In this document: piece by piece, positions 27,255-35,961 of the stretch
Layout: each line of letters opens with the position of its first letter
How positions within the stretch are numbered: the stretch's first letter is position 1
The notes under the pieces: generated by a model
Told to the model about the DNA's origin: nothing
The model's input: the letters and a program-made list of their open reading frames with translations, nothing else
Databases searched by the model: none
Position numbers and translations under genes: made by a program
Assembly: GCF_002160755.1 (NCBI RefSeq)
Contig: NZ_NFLE01000015.1
Location: 1-64,000, forward strand
Direction: 5' to 3'
DNA length: 64,000 bases
Origin: Lachnoclostridium sp. An14
Lineage (GTDB): Bacteria; Bacillota; Clostridia; Lachnospirales; Lachnospiraceae

Positions 27255-28235
27255 TCAGTCTTTTACGATCAGCCCGCTGTGGTAGGAATGGTTTCCCAGC
27301 TCCTTTAACAGCAGATGGAAATCCTGCTCCTCCAGGGGTACCTGGGAGGTGAGGGATTTGTTTAGCAGGTAGTACACCAGGTCGCATTTTCCCAGGGCCT
27401 GGTAAAACAGGTCGGGGAAGGTGGCTTTGGAGGCTAAGGACTTGTCCCAGGGGTTGCACCAGGTCTCTCGGTCCAGGTTCAGGCATTTCCGGGGATTGGA
27501 CACCTCGTCCGTCACCAGCTTGGTGGAGGCGATGGGGTTTTTCAGGAAAATAGACTCCACAAACTCAATGCTATTCTTTTTCCGGCCGGACTTGTCCGCC
27601 AGGGTGCGGCAACCAAACCGCAGGGCCAGGATGGAGCGGTGGACCATGCGGGGCGTCACCTGGAAATTGTTCCGGTAGGTGATGGGATAGTAGGTCTCGT
27701 TGATGCAGGCGGACAGGAAACGAGAGATAAACTGGATCTCCTGACCGTTTAAACAGATAGTGGCCGCCTGGTTAAACTGGGACGGTTTCTTTTTTTTGTA
27801 CTTTTTCAGCAGCAGGGCGTCAATGTCGTTTTCCAGGGAGGCGTGCTGGCCGTGGTGGTGGGTGGACGGGTTATTCACGTCGTAGCCGATCCGCCCGTAC
27901 ACGTAGGGATGGCAGATGGAGTCCCCCACATAGTGGCAGATGTAACCGGCCAGGTAGGAAAGCCCCTGCTCCCGCTGCTGCCGGGAGGTAAGCCTGGAAA
28001 GGTGAGTCAGATAGCAACGGAAAAAATCATTTACGTGGTGCTCGTGCATATAGGAGCCCACATTCCGGTAGTCCCGGTGACGGAGAATGGGGATGTTGTA
28101 AAAAAACATATCCGGTCCCTGAAGACCCAGCTGATAGAGCCAGCGGTATTTGGCAATGATGTGCTTGAGCGGCTGGTACTTCATATCGTTGTAAGCTTTC
28201 ATACCCATTATGTAGTGAGTGGTAAAGCCTGGCAT
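27255..28235 (-). CDS. Zinc-dependent phospholipase C-like protein
   Basis: A 326-residue protein of the zinc-dependent PLC/nuclease-like family. It starts PGFTTHYIMG and contains LGLQGPDMFFY, YMHEHHVNDFF and YICHYVGDSICHPYVYGRIG, with the His/Asp pattern of the metal-binding helices. No signal peptide is seen, so unlike classical PLC toxins it is probably cytoplasmic. Such proteins are common in Lachnospiraceae; substrate unknown. Confidence 0.8.
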   Translation of the reverse strand: MPGFTTHYIMGMKAYNDMKYQPLKHIIAKYRWLYQLGLQGPDMFFYNIPILRHRDYRNVGSYMHEHHVNDFFRCYLTHLSRLTSRQQREQGLSYLAGYICHYVGDSICHPYVYGRIGYDVNNPSTHHHGQHASLENDIDALLLKKYKKKKPSQFNQAATICLNGQEIQFISRFLSACINETYYPITYRNNFQVTPRMVHRSILALRFGCRTLADKSGRKKNSIEFVESIFLKNPIASTKLVTDEVSNPRKCLNLDRETWCNPWDKSLASKATFPDLFYQALGKCDLVYYLLNKSLTSQVPLEEQDFHLLLKELGNHSYHSGLIVKD

Positions 28236-28330
28236 AAGATCCCTCGTTTCTGATATTTGTTCTTAGGAATAAGTATACCACACCCATTCATAAAATGCGA
28301 TAGAAAAGCGATGGAAAGAAGGGCGCGGAA

Positions 28331-29737
28331 ATGATGGAGAGGCTGCAGGAGCTGGTCTGGGGGCCGTGGATGCTGGCGGCGTTTCTGGGGATCGGAGTGT
28401 ACCTGACGGTGAGGAGCGGGCTGTTCCAGCTGCGGAGGTTTCCCCTGTGGTGGAGAGCGACGGGAGGCAGCCTCTGGAACGGGACAAACCGGAATCAAAC
28501 GGCGGAAACCGGCGGGATCACCACCTTTCAGACGGCCTGCACGGCCCTGGCGGCCACCATCGGCACCGGAAACATCGTGGGGGTGGCCACTGCCCTGACC
28601 GCCGGAGGGCCGGGAGCTATTTTCTGGATGTGGGTGTCGGCGGCCATCGGGATGATGACGGCTTACGGGGAAACCTACCTGGGCGTCCGCTACCGCAGGC
28701 GGGAGGGGAAAATGTGGGTCAGCGGCCCCATGGTGTATTTGGAGGACCGGCTGCACCTTCCGGCTCTGGGGCTTTTATACAGCTTTCTCTGCATGATGTC
28801 TTCCCTGGGGATGGGCAGCATGGTACAGGCCAATTCCGTGTCGGAGACGGCGGCGTACAGCTTTTCCGTGCCCCCCTTTTTGTCGGCGGTGGCGGTCACA
28901 GTTCTGGTGGGATTGGTGGTTTCCGGGGGGACAAAGCGGATTGCCGCCGTTTCCGGAAAGCTGATGCCGGCGGCATCCGGTATTTATATTCTGTTCTCCC
29001 TGATGGTGATTTTCTCCTGCTTTGACCGTCTGCCGCAGGTGTTTGCGGCCATCTGGAGCTCGGCCTTTGAACCGGCAGCGGCAGCCGGGGGAGCGGCGGG
29101 GTATCTGGTGAGCCGCAGCGTGCGCTACGGCGTTTCCAGAGGCGTATTTTCCAACGAGGCGGGGCTGGGGACGCTGGCCATTCTTCACGGGGCGGCGGAC
29201 GAGGAGGAGAGCGGGGGTGGGGTGGAACCGCGGAAACGGCCTCCCGCCGTCTCTCTCGCCCAAAAACAGGGGATGTGGGCCATGTTTGAGGTGTTTTTTG
29301 ACACCATTGTGATCTGTACCCTGACGGCCCTGGTGATCCTGCTGGTGACGGCGGAGTACGGCGGTGGCGGCTACGACGGGGCGGCCCTGACGGCCTACTG
29401 TTTCTCCAGACGGCTGGGGGCGGCCGGGGAGTACCTGGTGTCCGCCTCCATGATCGTGTTCGCCTTTGCCACCATGGTGGCCTGGTCTTACATGGGAAAG
29501 CAGGCGTTTCTCTATCTGTTTTCCAGGACGCCTTTTTCCGGCAGGGCGGGGGAGCGGATTTACCTGATTTTATATCTGAACGCCATCTTTCTGGGATGTC
29601 TGGCCAGGCTGGAAACGGTGTGGCAGCTTTCTGACATCTGGAACGGGCTGATGGCCCTGCCGAATCTGGCGGCCTTGTATCTGCTGCGGCGGGAGGTGGC
29701 AGCCAGCATTCCTGAAAAATTTAAAACCATTCCTTGA
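28331..29737 (+). CDS. Sodium:alanine/glycine symporter (AGCS family)
   Basis: A 468-residue membrane protein with the AGCS signature TIGTGNIVGVATALTAGG then PGAIFWMW and many hydrophobic helices. It imports alanine or glycine with Na+. ATG 28331 is followed by a second ATG at 28334; either may be used. It is divergent from the phospholipase-like gene with a 95-base shared upstream region. Confidence 0.92.
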   Translation: MMERLQELVWGPWMLAAFLGIGVYLTVRSGLFQLRRFPLWWRATGGSLWNGTNRNQTAETGGITTFQTACTALAATIGTGNIVGVATALTAGGPGAIFWMWVSAAIGMMTAYGETYLGVRYRRREGKMWVSGPMVYLEDRLHLPALGLLYSFLCMMSSLGMGSMVQANSVSETAAYSFSVPPFLSAVAVTVLVGLVVSGGTKRIAAVSGKLMPAASGIYILFSLMVIFSCFDRLPQVFAAIWSSAFEPAAAAGGAAGYLVSRSVRYGVSRGVFSNEAGLGTLAILHGAADEEESGGGVEPRKRPPAVSLAQKQGMWAMFEVFFDTIVICTLTALVILLVTAEYGGGGYDGAALTAYCFSRRLGAAGEYLVSASMIVFAFATMVAWSYMGKQAFLYLFSRTPFSGRAGERIYLILYLNAIFLGCLARLETVWQLSDIWNGLMALPNLAALYLLRREVAASIPEKFKTIP

Positions 29738-29851
29738 CAGGCGGCTGGTTTTTCAGTATACTTTTTCTTTGATGAAAGGGAGTAGCTTCCATTGAAAAAT
29801 GTCATGTATTGCCGTCATCACAGTTAGAGATAACTCGGTGTACATATAATA

Positions 29852-29897
29852 AGCGAGACTTTGATCACACTTTTTGTGTGGCGGAGGCTCGCTTTTT
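29852..29897 (+). terminator. Terminator after the AGCS symporter gene
   Basis: Outer stem AGCGAG/CTCGCT (29852-29857, 29888-29893) with inner CACAC/GTGTG around a T5 loop, followed by TTTTTG. Confidence 0.75.
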
Positions 29898-29899
29898 GT

Positions 29900-29956
29900 G
29901 TCATAGGAAACGCAGTTTCCTATGACGCAAAGGCCTCCGGCGGTGTCCTCCGCCGG
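29900..29956 (+). repeat. Family A repeat, 5' module only
   Basis: A perfect 12-bp inverted repeat, GTCATAGGAAAC (29900-29911) and GTTTCCTATGAC (29915-29926), is followed by GCAAAGGCCTCCGGCGG and a CCGGCGG/CCGCCGG hairpin (29937-29956). It matches the first half of the longer copies at 61.1-61.4 kb. Confidence 0.7.
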
Positions 29957-29993
29957 ATAACGAGGGGAAAATACCAAGGGAGGAAGAAGAAAC

Positions 29994-30926
29994 ATGGGAA
30001 TGGTGTATCTGTGGCTGATTGTAGGTTTTGTGCTTCTGATTAAGGGAGCGGATTTCTTTGTGGAGGGCAGCTCGTCTGTGGCGAAACTGCTGCGGGTGCC
30101 CAGCGTGATCATCGGGCTGACGGTGGTGGCCTTCGGAACCAGCGCGCCGGAGCTGGCGGTGAGCGTGACCGCCGCCCTGAACCACAACAACGGGATCGCT
30201 GTGGGAAACGTGATCGGCTCCAATATTTTCAATCTGCTGGTGGTGACCGGCTTAAGCTGCATGGTGATGGCCCTGCCGGCAGATAAGAAGATCATGAACT
30301 GGGATTTCCTGTATTCCATTGTCATCGCCGTGGCGCTGCTGGCCATGATCGCCTTTGACCGGAGTATGGGAAGAATCGACGGAGTGATTCTGATGGTTCT
30401 GTTTGCCTATTTCCTTTACGTGACCATCCGAGCCGCTTTGAGCGGGCGGGCGGGGGCTGAGGAGGAGATCGAGGTGCTGTCGCCCCTGAAAAGCGCGGTG
30501 TTTATCATCGGAGGGCTGATCGCCATTGTGATGGGGGGAGATCTGGTGGTGGACAGCGCCAGCAGCATCGCGGCGGCCTTCGGACTGACGGAAAACCTGA
30601 TCGGCCTCACCATCGTAGCTATGGGAACCTCCCTTCCGGAGCTGGTGACCAGCATGGTGGCGGCTAAAAAGGGAGAAAACGGCCTGGCCCTGGGAAATGT
30701 GATCGGCTCCAATATCTTCAATATCCTGCTGATCTTAGGCGTTTCCTCCGTGCTCAGCCCCATCCGGGTGACGGTGTTCTCCTCCTATGACCTGATCTGC
30801 CTGATTTTGTTCAGCTGCGTGTGCTGGGTGATGGGAAAGAGAAAGATGAAATACACCAGATTTCACGGGATTTTGATGGTGGCAATGTATGCGGGGTATA
30901 TGATTTATATTATTATGCGGGCGTAA
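29994..30926 (+). CDS. Calcium/sodium antiporter (CaCA family, YrbG-like)
   Basis: A 310-residue membrane protein with the two inverted alpha repeats of cation/Ca2+ exchangers: GTSAPELAVSVTAA with GNVIGSNIFNLL, and GTSLPELVTSMVAA with GNVIGSNIFNILL. It has about ten helices and probably exports Ca2+ in exchange for Na+ or H+. AGGGAGGAAG lies before ATG 29994. Confidence 0.93.
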   Translation: MGMVYLWLIVGFVLLIKGADFFVEGSSSVAKLLRVPSVIIGLTVVAFGTSAPELAVSVTAALNHNNGIAVGNVIGSNIFNLLVVTGLSCMVMALPADKKIMNWDFLYSIVIAVALLAMIAFDRSMGRIDGVILMVLFAYFLYVTIRAALSGRAGAEEEIEVLSPLKSAVFIIGGLIAIVMGGDLVVDSASSIAAAFGLTENLIGLTIVAMGTSLPELVTSMVAAKKGENGLALGNVIGSNIFNILLILGVSSVLSPIRVTVFSSYDLICLILFSCVCWVMGKRKMKYTRFHGILMVAMYAGYMIYIIMRA

Positions 30927-30978
30927 TTGTGCCGGCGCGGGTATCGGCGTCCGGAGAACAGACGGTGTGAGAAATATG

Positions 30979-31005
30979 CGGGCGTGCGTCAGGCACGCCC
31001 GTTTT
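30979..31005 (+). terminator. Terminator after the Ca2+/Na+ antiporter gene
   Basis: CGGGCGTGC (30979-30987) and GCACGCCCG (30993-31001) with loop GTCAG, then TTTT. Confidence 0.85.
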
Positions 31006-31124
31006 GCGGCAGTATAGGAAACACCGTAAATCAGAAAAATGGGAAACGTCCCCAAGCGCTGCGAAACGACGAAAAAATCCGGGAGGCTCGCGCCGCCCGG
31101 ATTCATATTATAAAAAAGGGAGGA

Positions 31125-31209
31125 GAGCTGATAAAATCAGCTCAAGTATTATGAAAAAAATCTTGTAATTCATAGCAGCTCTCGCTGTCTATGGTTGTAG
31201 TATAGACAG
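31125..31209 (+). promoter_or_regulatory. Hairpins with mutually exclusive pairing upstream of the PrcB-like gene
   Basis: GAGCTGAT/ATCAGCTC (31125-31132, 31136-31143) is one stem. Downstream, CTGTCTAT (31185-31192) can pair either backwards with CATAGCAGC (31171-31179) or forwards with ATAGACAG (31202-31209). This lies in the 429-base gap before the PrcB gene, just upstream of its probable promoter, and could be a terminator, a small RNA or an operator. Confidence 0.4.
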
Positions 31210-31228
31210 TAAACATGAAGAAAAAATG

Positions 31229-31258
31229 TTGATTGTGTAAATGGTTTTTAAATATATT
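31229..31258 (+). promoter_or_regulatory. Probable promoter of the PrcB-like gene
   Basis: TTGATT (31229-31234), an 18-base spacer and TATATT (31253-31258), in AT-rich sequence about 100 bases before the start codon. Confidence 0.5.
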
Positions 31259-31355
31259 TTGAACAAAATATGAACAACCGCTCGACAAAAGGGGCGGTCA
31301 TATCCATCCTGCGGCCTGCATAGAATAGTAGTAATCTGAAAATGGGAGGTTGCGG

Positions 31356-31784
31356 ATGAGACGGATATGGAACGGGAAACTGGCGCTGGTGGCCGTCCTT
31401 GCGCTGTGGGTGCTGCTGGCGCGGTTTGTCACCGGCTGCACACAGAACACGGCCCCGGAAAAGCTGCGGGATCTGGATTTCACGGTGGTGGGGGACAGTG
31501 AAGTGCCGGCGGAGCTGCAGGGGATCATCGCGGAGAAAAAGGCGGCGCCCTTTAAACTGACCTACACGGACGGGCAGAATCTCTATATTGTGCAGGGATA
31601 CGGAGAGCAGGAGACAGGGGGCTACAGCATCGCGGTGCATCAGCTGTACCTGACGGAGGGCTCCATCGTGTTCCAGGCGGAGCTTATGGGCCCGCAGAAG
31701 GGAGAGGACGGCGGCACGGAAACATCCTATCCCTACATTGTGATCAAAACAGAATTTCTGGAGGAACCGGTGGTATTCCAGTAG
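31356..31784 (+). CDS. Membrane-anchored or secreted PrcB-domain protein
   Basis: A 142-residue protein. An N-terminal hydrophobic segment (about 7-24) is followed by a PrcB_C-like domain: GYGEQETGGYSIAVHQL and the terminal SYPYIVIKT. PrcB domains were named from a Treponema protease complex and occur in small secreted proteins. TGC after the hydrophobic run could be a lipobox cysteine (RFVTGC), but the fit is poor. ATG 31356 is preferred over the in-frame TTG at 31350 because of GGGAGG spacing. Confidence 0.75.
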   Translation: MRRIWNGKLALVAVLALWVLLARFVTGCTQNTAPEKLRDLDFTVVGDSEVPAELQGIIAEKKAAPFKLTYTDGQNLYIVQGYGEQETGGYSIAVHQLYLTEGSIVFQAELMGPQKGEDGGTETSYPYIVIKTEFLEEPVVFQ

Positions 31785-31795
31785 CGGCATAAGGG

Positions 31796-31836
31796 GCGCA
31801 GACCCGGAGGAGGAGCTTCGGATCTGCGCGTTTTTT
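31796..31836 (+). terminator. Terminator after the PrcB-like gene
   Basis: GCGCAGA (31796-31802) and TCTGCGC (31823-31829), with a partly paired loop, followed by GTTTTTT. Confidence 0.8.
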
Positions 31837-31837
31837 A

Positions 31838-31917
31838 TGCTCACTCCGCGCAGAGGAAACTGGCTGTCACCGCAGCCGCGCTCCGGCGCGAGTGTGCGCT
31901 GTTGCGCACACTTTTCC
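31838..31917 (+). repeat. Family A modular repeat, copy 3
   Basis: CACTCCGCGCAGAGGAAAC is followed by the core GCAGCCGCGCTCCGGCGC and a terminal AGTGTGCGC/GCGCACACT hairpin with TTTT. It sits directly after a separate terminator, so the two terminators are in tandem. Confidence 0.8.
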
Positions 31918-32039
31918 ATGCCCACTCCGCCCCCTGTCCCCATTCCCGCAACTTCCCTCTGGCGCAATCATCGAATATGATATATGATAGGAAACAGACA
32001 GAAAACCAGAAAAACTGAACCAATAGGAGAGAACAAGCG

Positions 32040-32915
32040 ATGAAGACCCCCTGTCAGAGAATCGAGAGCAGCATTATCAAGAAGTTTCGCAAGGAAATCT
32101 GGAGGCCCTTCGTCCGGGGGATGCAGGAGTTTCAGATGGTGAAGGCCGGGGACCGGGTGGCCGTGTGCATTTCCGGGGGAAAGGATTCCATGCTGTTAGC
32201 CAAGTGTATGCAGGAAATCCTGCGCCACGGGAACGTGGAGTTTGAGCTGAAATTCCTGGTGATGGACCCGGGCTACCATCCGGACAACCGGCGGATGATC
32301 GAGGAAAACGCCAGGCTGATGGAGATTCCCATCGAGATAATGGAATCCGACATTTTTGACGCGGTAGTGGACGTGGAGGACAACCCCTGCTACCTCTGCG
32401 CCAGGATGCGCCGCGGGTTCCTCTACGCCAACGCCAAACGCTTAGGCTGCAACAAGATCGCCCTGGGCCACCACTTCAACGACGTGGTGGAGACCACCCT
32501 CATGGGAATTTTATACGGCGGCCAGTTCAACACCATGATGCCAAAGCTCCACAGCACCAATTTTCCGGGGATGGAGCTGATCCGCCCCCTGTACTACGTG
32601 CGGGAGGAGGACATCCTGGCCTGGAAGGACTACAACGGGCTGCGGTTTTTGCAGTGCGCCTGCCGGTTTACGGAGCAGATCGCCAAGGAGCGGGCGGCGG
32701 CTGGGGACGCGGCAAACGCTGCCGACATTGTCCACACGTCGAAACGCCAGGAGGTCAAGGAGCTGATCGCGGCCCTGAAACGGACCAATCCCAGCGTGGA
32801 GAACAATATTTTAAAGAGCGCGGAAAACGTAAATCTGGACATCTGCCTGGGGTACGTTTCCGGAGGCGTCCGCCATCATTTCATGGACCGCTACGAGACA
32901 GGCAGCGGCACATAA
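32040..32915 (+). CDS. TtcA-like PP-loop tRNA thiolase
   Basis: A 291-residue PP-loop ATPase: SGGKDS near residues 46-51, CYLCARMRRG with a CxxC pair, GHHFNDVVETTL and a later CACRF. These cysteines and the overall order match TtcA, which makes 2-thiocytidine at position 32 of tRNA using an iron-sulfur cluster. Assignment to the TtcA group is good; the tRNA target is inferred. Confidence 0.85.
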   Translation: MKTPCQRIESSIIKKFRKEIWRPFVRGMQEFQMVKAGDRVAVCISGGKDSMLLAKCMQEILRHGNVEFELKFLVMDPGYHPDNRRMIEENARLMEIPIEIMESDIFDAVVDVEDNPCYLCARMRRGFLYANAKRLGCNKIALGHHFNDVVETTLMGILYGGQFNTMMPKLHSTNFPGMELIRPLYYVREEDILAWKDYNGLRFLQCACRFTEQIAKERAAAGDAANAADIVHTSKRQEVKELIAALKRTNPSVENNILKSAENVNLDICLGYVSGGVRHHFMDRYETGSGT

Positions 32916-32972
32916 AAGCCGGTCCGGCGGCATAGACTTTCTTATAAAAATAAATAAGGAAGGTATGCCAAC

Positions 32973-34538
32973 ATGGAACTGGTGAAGAAAAATATCCGCA
33001 TGAACCGTTGGAAAAACCATGCGGCCACCCAGCTGACCCTGGATGACGATTTTATCGTGCCGGACACGATGGATGACATGGAACAGGTGGTCCTGGACAC
33101 GGGCAGCATACAGATCGAGGCCTCCAGAGTCCAGGGGGAGAAAGTGATCATCAAGGGAAAGCTGGATTTTAAGGTGCTTTACCGGAAGGAGGGCGGCGGC
33201 CTGCAGGCCCTGGGCGGTTCCATCCCCTTTGAGGAGACGGTGAACGTGCCGGGGCTGACGGAGCACGACTATGTAAACGTCACCTGGGAGCTGGACGACT
33301 TAAACGCCGGCATGATCAATTCCAGAAAAATGAACGTAAAAGCCCTGGTGACCTTAAACGTGCAGGTAGAGAGCATTTTTGACGCGGTGGCCGCCGTGGA
33401 CGTGGCTCTTTCCGGAAACGGGGAGGACACGGAGGCCCTGCGGGAGGAGCTGGACGTGGCGGGGATCGCCGTCCGCAAAAAGGACACCTACCGGGTGAAG
33501 GAAAGCATTTCCCTCTCCGGAAACAAGCCCAATATGGAGAAAATCCTCTGGAGCGAGGTGCGCCTGGCGGGGACGTCCAGCAGGCCGGGAGACGGCACCA
33601 TACATATTGACGGGGAACTGGCGGTGTTTGTGATCTACGCCTCCGAGGGCGAGGGGACGCCGGTGCAGTGGCTGGAGGAGAGCATTCCCTTTTCCGGCGA
33701 GCTGGAGGTGACGGGATGCAGGGAGGACATGATCCCCGTGGTGTCCATGCGCCTGGTTCACCGGGAGGTGGAGGCAAAACCGGACTACGATGGGGAAATG
33801 CGGGAGCTGGAGCTGGACGCGGTGGTAGAGCTGGATATGAAACTCTACGAGGAAGAACGAATCCAGCTTTTGAGCGACCTCTATTCCACCAACCGGGAGC
33901 TTTTGCCGGAGACGGGGGAGGTGTGCTTTGACCAGATCCTGACGAAAAATCTGTGCAAATGCAAGATCAGCGAAAAAATGGAGATCAGCCGCCACGACAG
34001 GATCCTGCAGATCTGCCACAGCGAGGGCGCAGTCAAAATCGACGAGGTGGAGGTAAAGGACGACACTCTCCACATCGACGGGGTGCTGGAAGTGCAGCTT
34101 TTATACCTCACCGACGACGACAGCCAGCCCATTCAGTCGGTGACGGAGGTGGCCCCCTTCCACCAGGCGGTGGAGGCGAAGGGGATCGACGAAAACAGCA
34201 TTTACCAGTTAAACGCCAGCCTGGACAATATGTCGGCGGTGATGCTGGGGGGAAGCATGGTGGAGCTGCGGGCGGTGGTCAACCTGGATCTGCTGGTGCT
34301 GCAGCCGGTCTGCCGCCAGGTGATCACCGGCGTGGACGTCCAGCCCCTGGATGTGGAAAAGCTCCAGAGGCTGCCGGGGATTGTGGGCTATATCGTCCAG
34401 CCTGGGGATTCCCTGTGGAAAATCGCGAAAAAATTTCACACCACGGTGGATAACGTGATGGAGACCAACGGGCTGACCTCCGACCTGATCATGCCGGGGG
34501 AAAAGCTGATCCTGGTAAAGGAAATCGCCCAGGGGTAA
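32973..34538 (+). CDS. SPOCS (DUF3794)-LysM spore envelope-type protein
   Basis: A 521-residue protein with repeated SPOCS/DUF3794 units (for example KVIIKGKLDFKVLY and a related copy VLEVQLLYLTDD) and a C-terminal LysM domain (about 474-518: YIVQPGDSLWKIAKKF, NGLTSDLIMPGEKLIL). Such proteins coat or bind the spore cortex in Clostridia, so this gene marks a spore-forming lineage. No signal peptide is present, as expected for a protein assembled from the mother cell. Confidence 0.9.
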   Translation: MELVKKNIRMNRWKNHAATQLTLDDDFIVPDTMDDMEQVVLDTGSIQIEASRVQGEKVIIKGKLDFKVLYRKEGGGLQALGGSIPFEETVNVPGLTEHDYVNVTWELDDLNAGMINSRKMNVKALVTLNVQVESIFDAVAAVDVALSGNGEDTEALREELDVAGIAVRKKDTYRVKESISLSGNKPNMEKILWSEVRLAGTSSRPGDGTIHIDGELAVFVIYASEGEGTPVQWLEESIPFSGELEVTGCREDMIPVVSMRLVHREVEAKPDYDGEMRELELDAVVELDMKLYEEERIQLLSDLYSTNRELLPETGEVCFDQILTKNLCKCKISEKMEISRHDRILQICHSEGAVKIDEVEVKDDTLHIDGVLEVQLLYLTDDDSQPIQSVTEVAPFHQAVEAKGIDENSIYQLNASLDNMSAVMLGGSMVELRAVVNLDLLVLQPVCRQVITGVDVQPLDVEKLQRLPGIVGYIVQPGDSLWKIAKKFHTTVDNVMETNGLTSDLIMPGEKLILVKEIAQG

Positions 34539-34583
34539 GTCTGCCGCACCAACCGGGCCTCCCCCGCATATGATAGATTATGA

Positions 34584-34782
34584 ATGTTTCCCGGGATTGC
34601 GAGAGCACGCAGTGCGAAGCAATCCGGAACATCTGAAGCTTTCTTAGCGGCGGGACGGCCCGCCGGCAGACACTGCACCCGGCCGGTGCTTTATATAGAT
34701 CGGGACGTCCCATTTGCGGGGTGGACCGGGCGGCTGCGGCCAGCAAGAGACCGCTGCCGTTTACATAGCGTGTAGTGTCTGC
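34584..34782 (+). promoter_or_regulatory. Highly structured region before the GIY-YIG/YdcF gene
   Basis: A long imperfect stem (34584-34600 with 34619-34632, ATTGC/GCAAT flanked by CCGG pairs) encloses a GCAC/GTGC hairpin. GGCGGG/CCCGCC (34649-34654, 34659-34664) and GCACC/GGTGC (34675-34679, 34685-34689) follow. GCAGACACT (34666-34674) can pair over about 100 bases with AGTGTCTGC (34774-34782), which directly precedes GGGGAGG. The region spans most of the 299 bases between genes; no clear terminator is seen after the spore protein. Confidence 0.4.
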
Positions 34783-34837
34783 GGGGAGGAAAAAGGCCAG
34801 TTGGCCCTGGGGTCAGGGCGGGAGGAGACAGGTACAG

Positions 34838-35908
34838 ATGAGCAATTATACATATCTGATGAAGTGCGCGGACGGCACCCTCTACTGCGGTTGGACAAAC
34901 TGTCTGGAGCGGCGGCTTGAGGCCCACAACAGCGGAAAAGGAGCCAAATACACCAGGAGCCGCCGCCCGGTGGCCTTAGCCTACTGGGAACGGTTTGCCA
35001 CGAAGGAGGAGGCCATGAGCCGGGAGCAAGCCATCAAGCGGCTGGGGAGAAAGGAAAAGGAGAAATTGATTCAAATGGGAATTGAGAGACGAAAGGAAAC
35101 GGCCGCCCACATCAACCGGCTGGGAGCGTTCTGCGGGATGCGGGACGTGCCGGAGCTGACGGGACGTGCCTTAAAGGAGCGGTACGGCTTTTCCCAGGCC
35201 GATGTGATGGTGCTGTTTGGCGGCAGCATCCTTAGCGGCGGGGACGCGCTGGCTCAGGCCATGAAGGAGGGAGCGGCCAGGCGCTACGTGATCGTGGGCG
35301 GTGCCGGCCACACTACAGAGACCCTCCGCCGCCGGATGAAGGAGGAGCTGCCTGGGCTTAAAACCGCCGGAAAGTCGGAGGCGGAGCTGTTTGCCGCCTA
35401 CATAAAGGAAAAGTACGGCCTGGAGGCGGATGCCCTGGAGTGCTATTCCACCAACTGCGGAAACAATATTACCTATCTGCTGGAGCTTTTGCGGGAACGG
35501 GAGTTTCCCCATGAGACGGTGATCCTCTGCCAGGATGCCACTATGCAGAGGCGGATGGACGCGGGGATGCGCCTGGCGGCCCCGGCGGGAACGGTGATTG
35601 TCAATTACGCGGCCTACCGGGCGGAGGTGGAGGAGGACGGCAGTCTCTCTTTCCGGCAGCCGCCTGCGGGGATGTGGGAGATGGAGCGGTATATCAGCCT
35701 GCTTTTAGGGGAGATCCCCCGCTTGACCGACGATGAAAACGGTTACGGCCCCCGCGGAAAGGGCTTTATCGCCCATGTGGAGGTCCCGGAGGATGTGAGG
35801 GCGTCCTTTGAGGCGCTGAAACAGGAATTTCCCGACCTGGTGCGGGAGGCGAACCCGGCTTTCTCCGCGCCGAAACCGTCTGCACCGCAGGAAATCCCCC
35901 TTTCCTGA
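34838..35908 (+). CDS. GIY-YIG nuclease domain fused to YdcF (DUF218)
   Basis: A 356-residue fusion. Residues 1-80 are a YhbQ-type GIY-YIG domain (YTYLMKCADGTLYCGWT, LERRLEAHNSGKGAKYT, YWERFATKEEAMSREQAIK split). Residues 100-356 match E. coli YdcF along their length, including STNCGNN, QDATMQRR, RYISLLLGEIPRL and DENGYGPRG. YdcF binds S-adenosylmethionine. The reading frame is continuous, so this is not an assembly of neighbouring genes. ATG 34838 follows GGGAGGAG. Joint function is unknown. Confidence 0.85.
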   Translation: MSNYTYLMKCADGTLYCGWTNCLERRLEAHNSGKGAKYTRSRRPVALAYWERFATKEEAMSREQAIKRLGRKEKEKLIQMGIERRKETAAHINRLGAFCGMRDVPELTGRALKERYGFSQADVMVLFGGSILSGGDALAQAMKEGAARRYVIVGGAGHTTETLRRRMKEELPGLKTAGKSEAELFAAYIKEKYGLEADALECYSTNCGNNITYLLELLREREFPHETVILCQDATMQRRMDAGMRLAAPAGTVIVNYAAYRAEVEEDGSLSFRQPPAGMWEMERYISLLLGEIPRLTDDENGYGPRGKGFIAHVEVPEDVRASFEALKQEFPDLVREANPAFSAPKPSAPQEIPLS

Positions 35909-35961
35909 GACGCAAAAATGGCAGACAGGAGAGCATTCTCCCATCTGCCCCATATCTGCCG

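Noticed and set aside
30927-31154. 75-residue open frame after the antiporter gene
   Set aside because: It reads through a strong terminator hairpin, lacks a ribosome binding site and resembles no protein.
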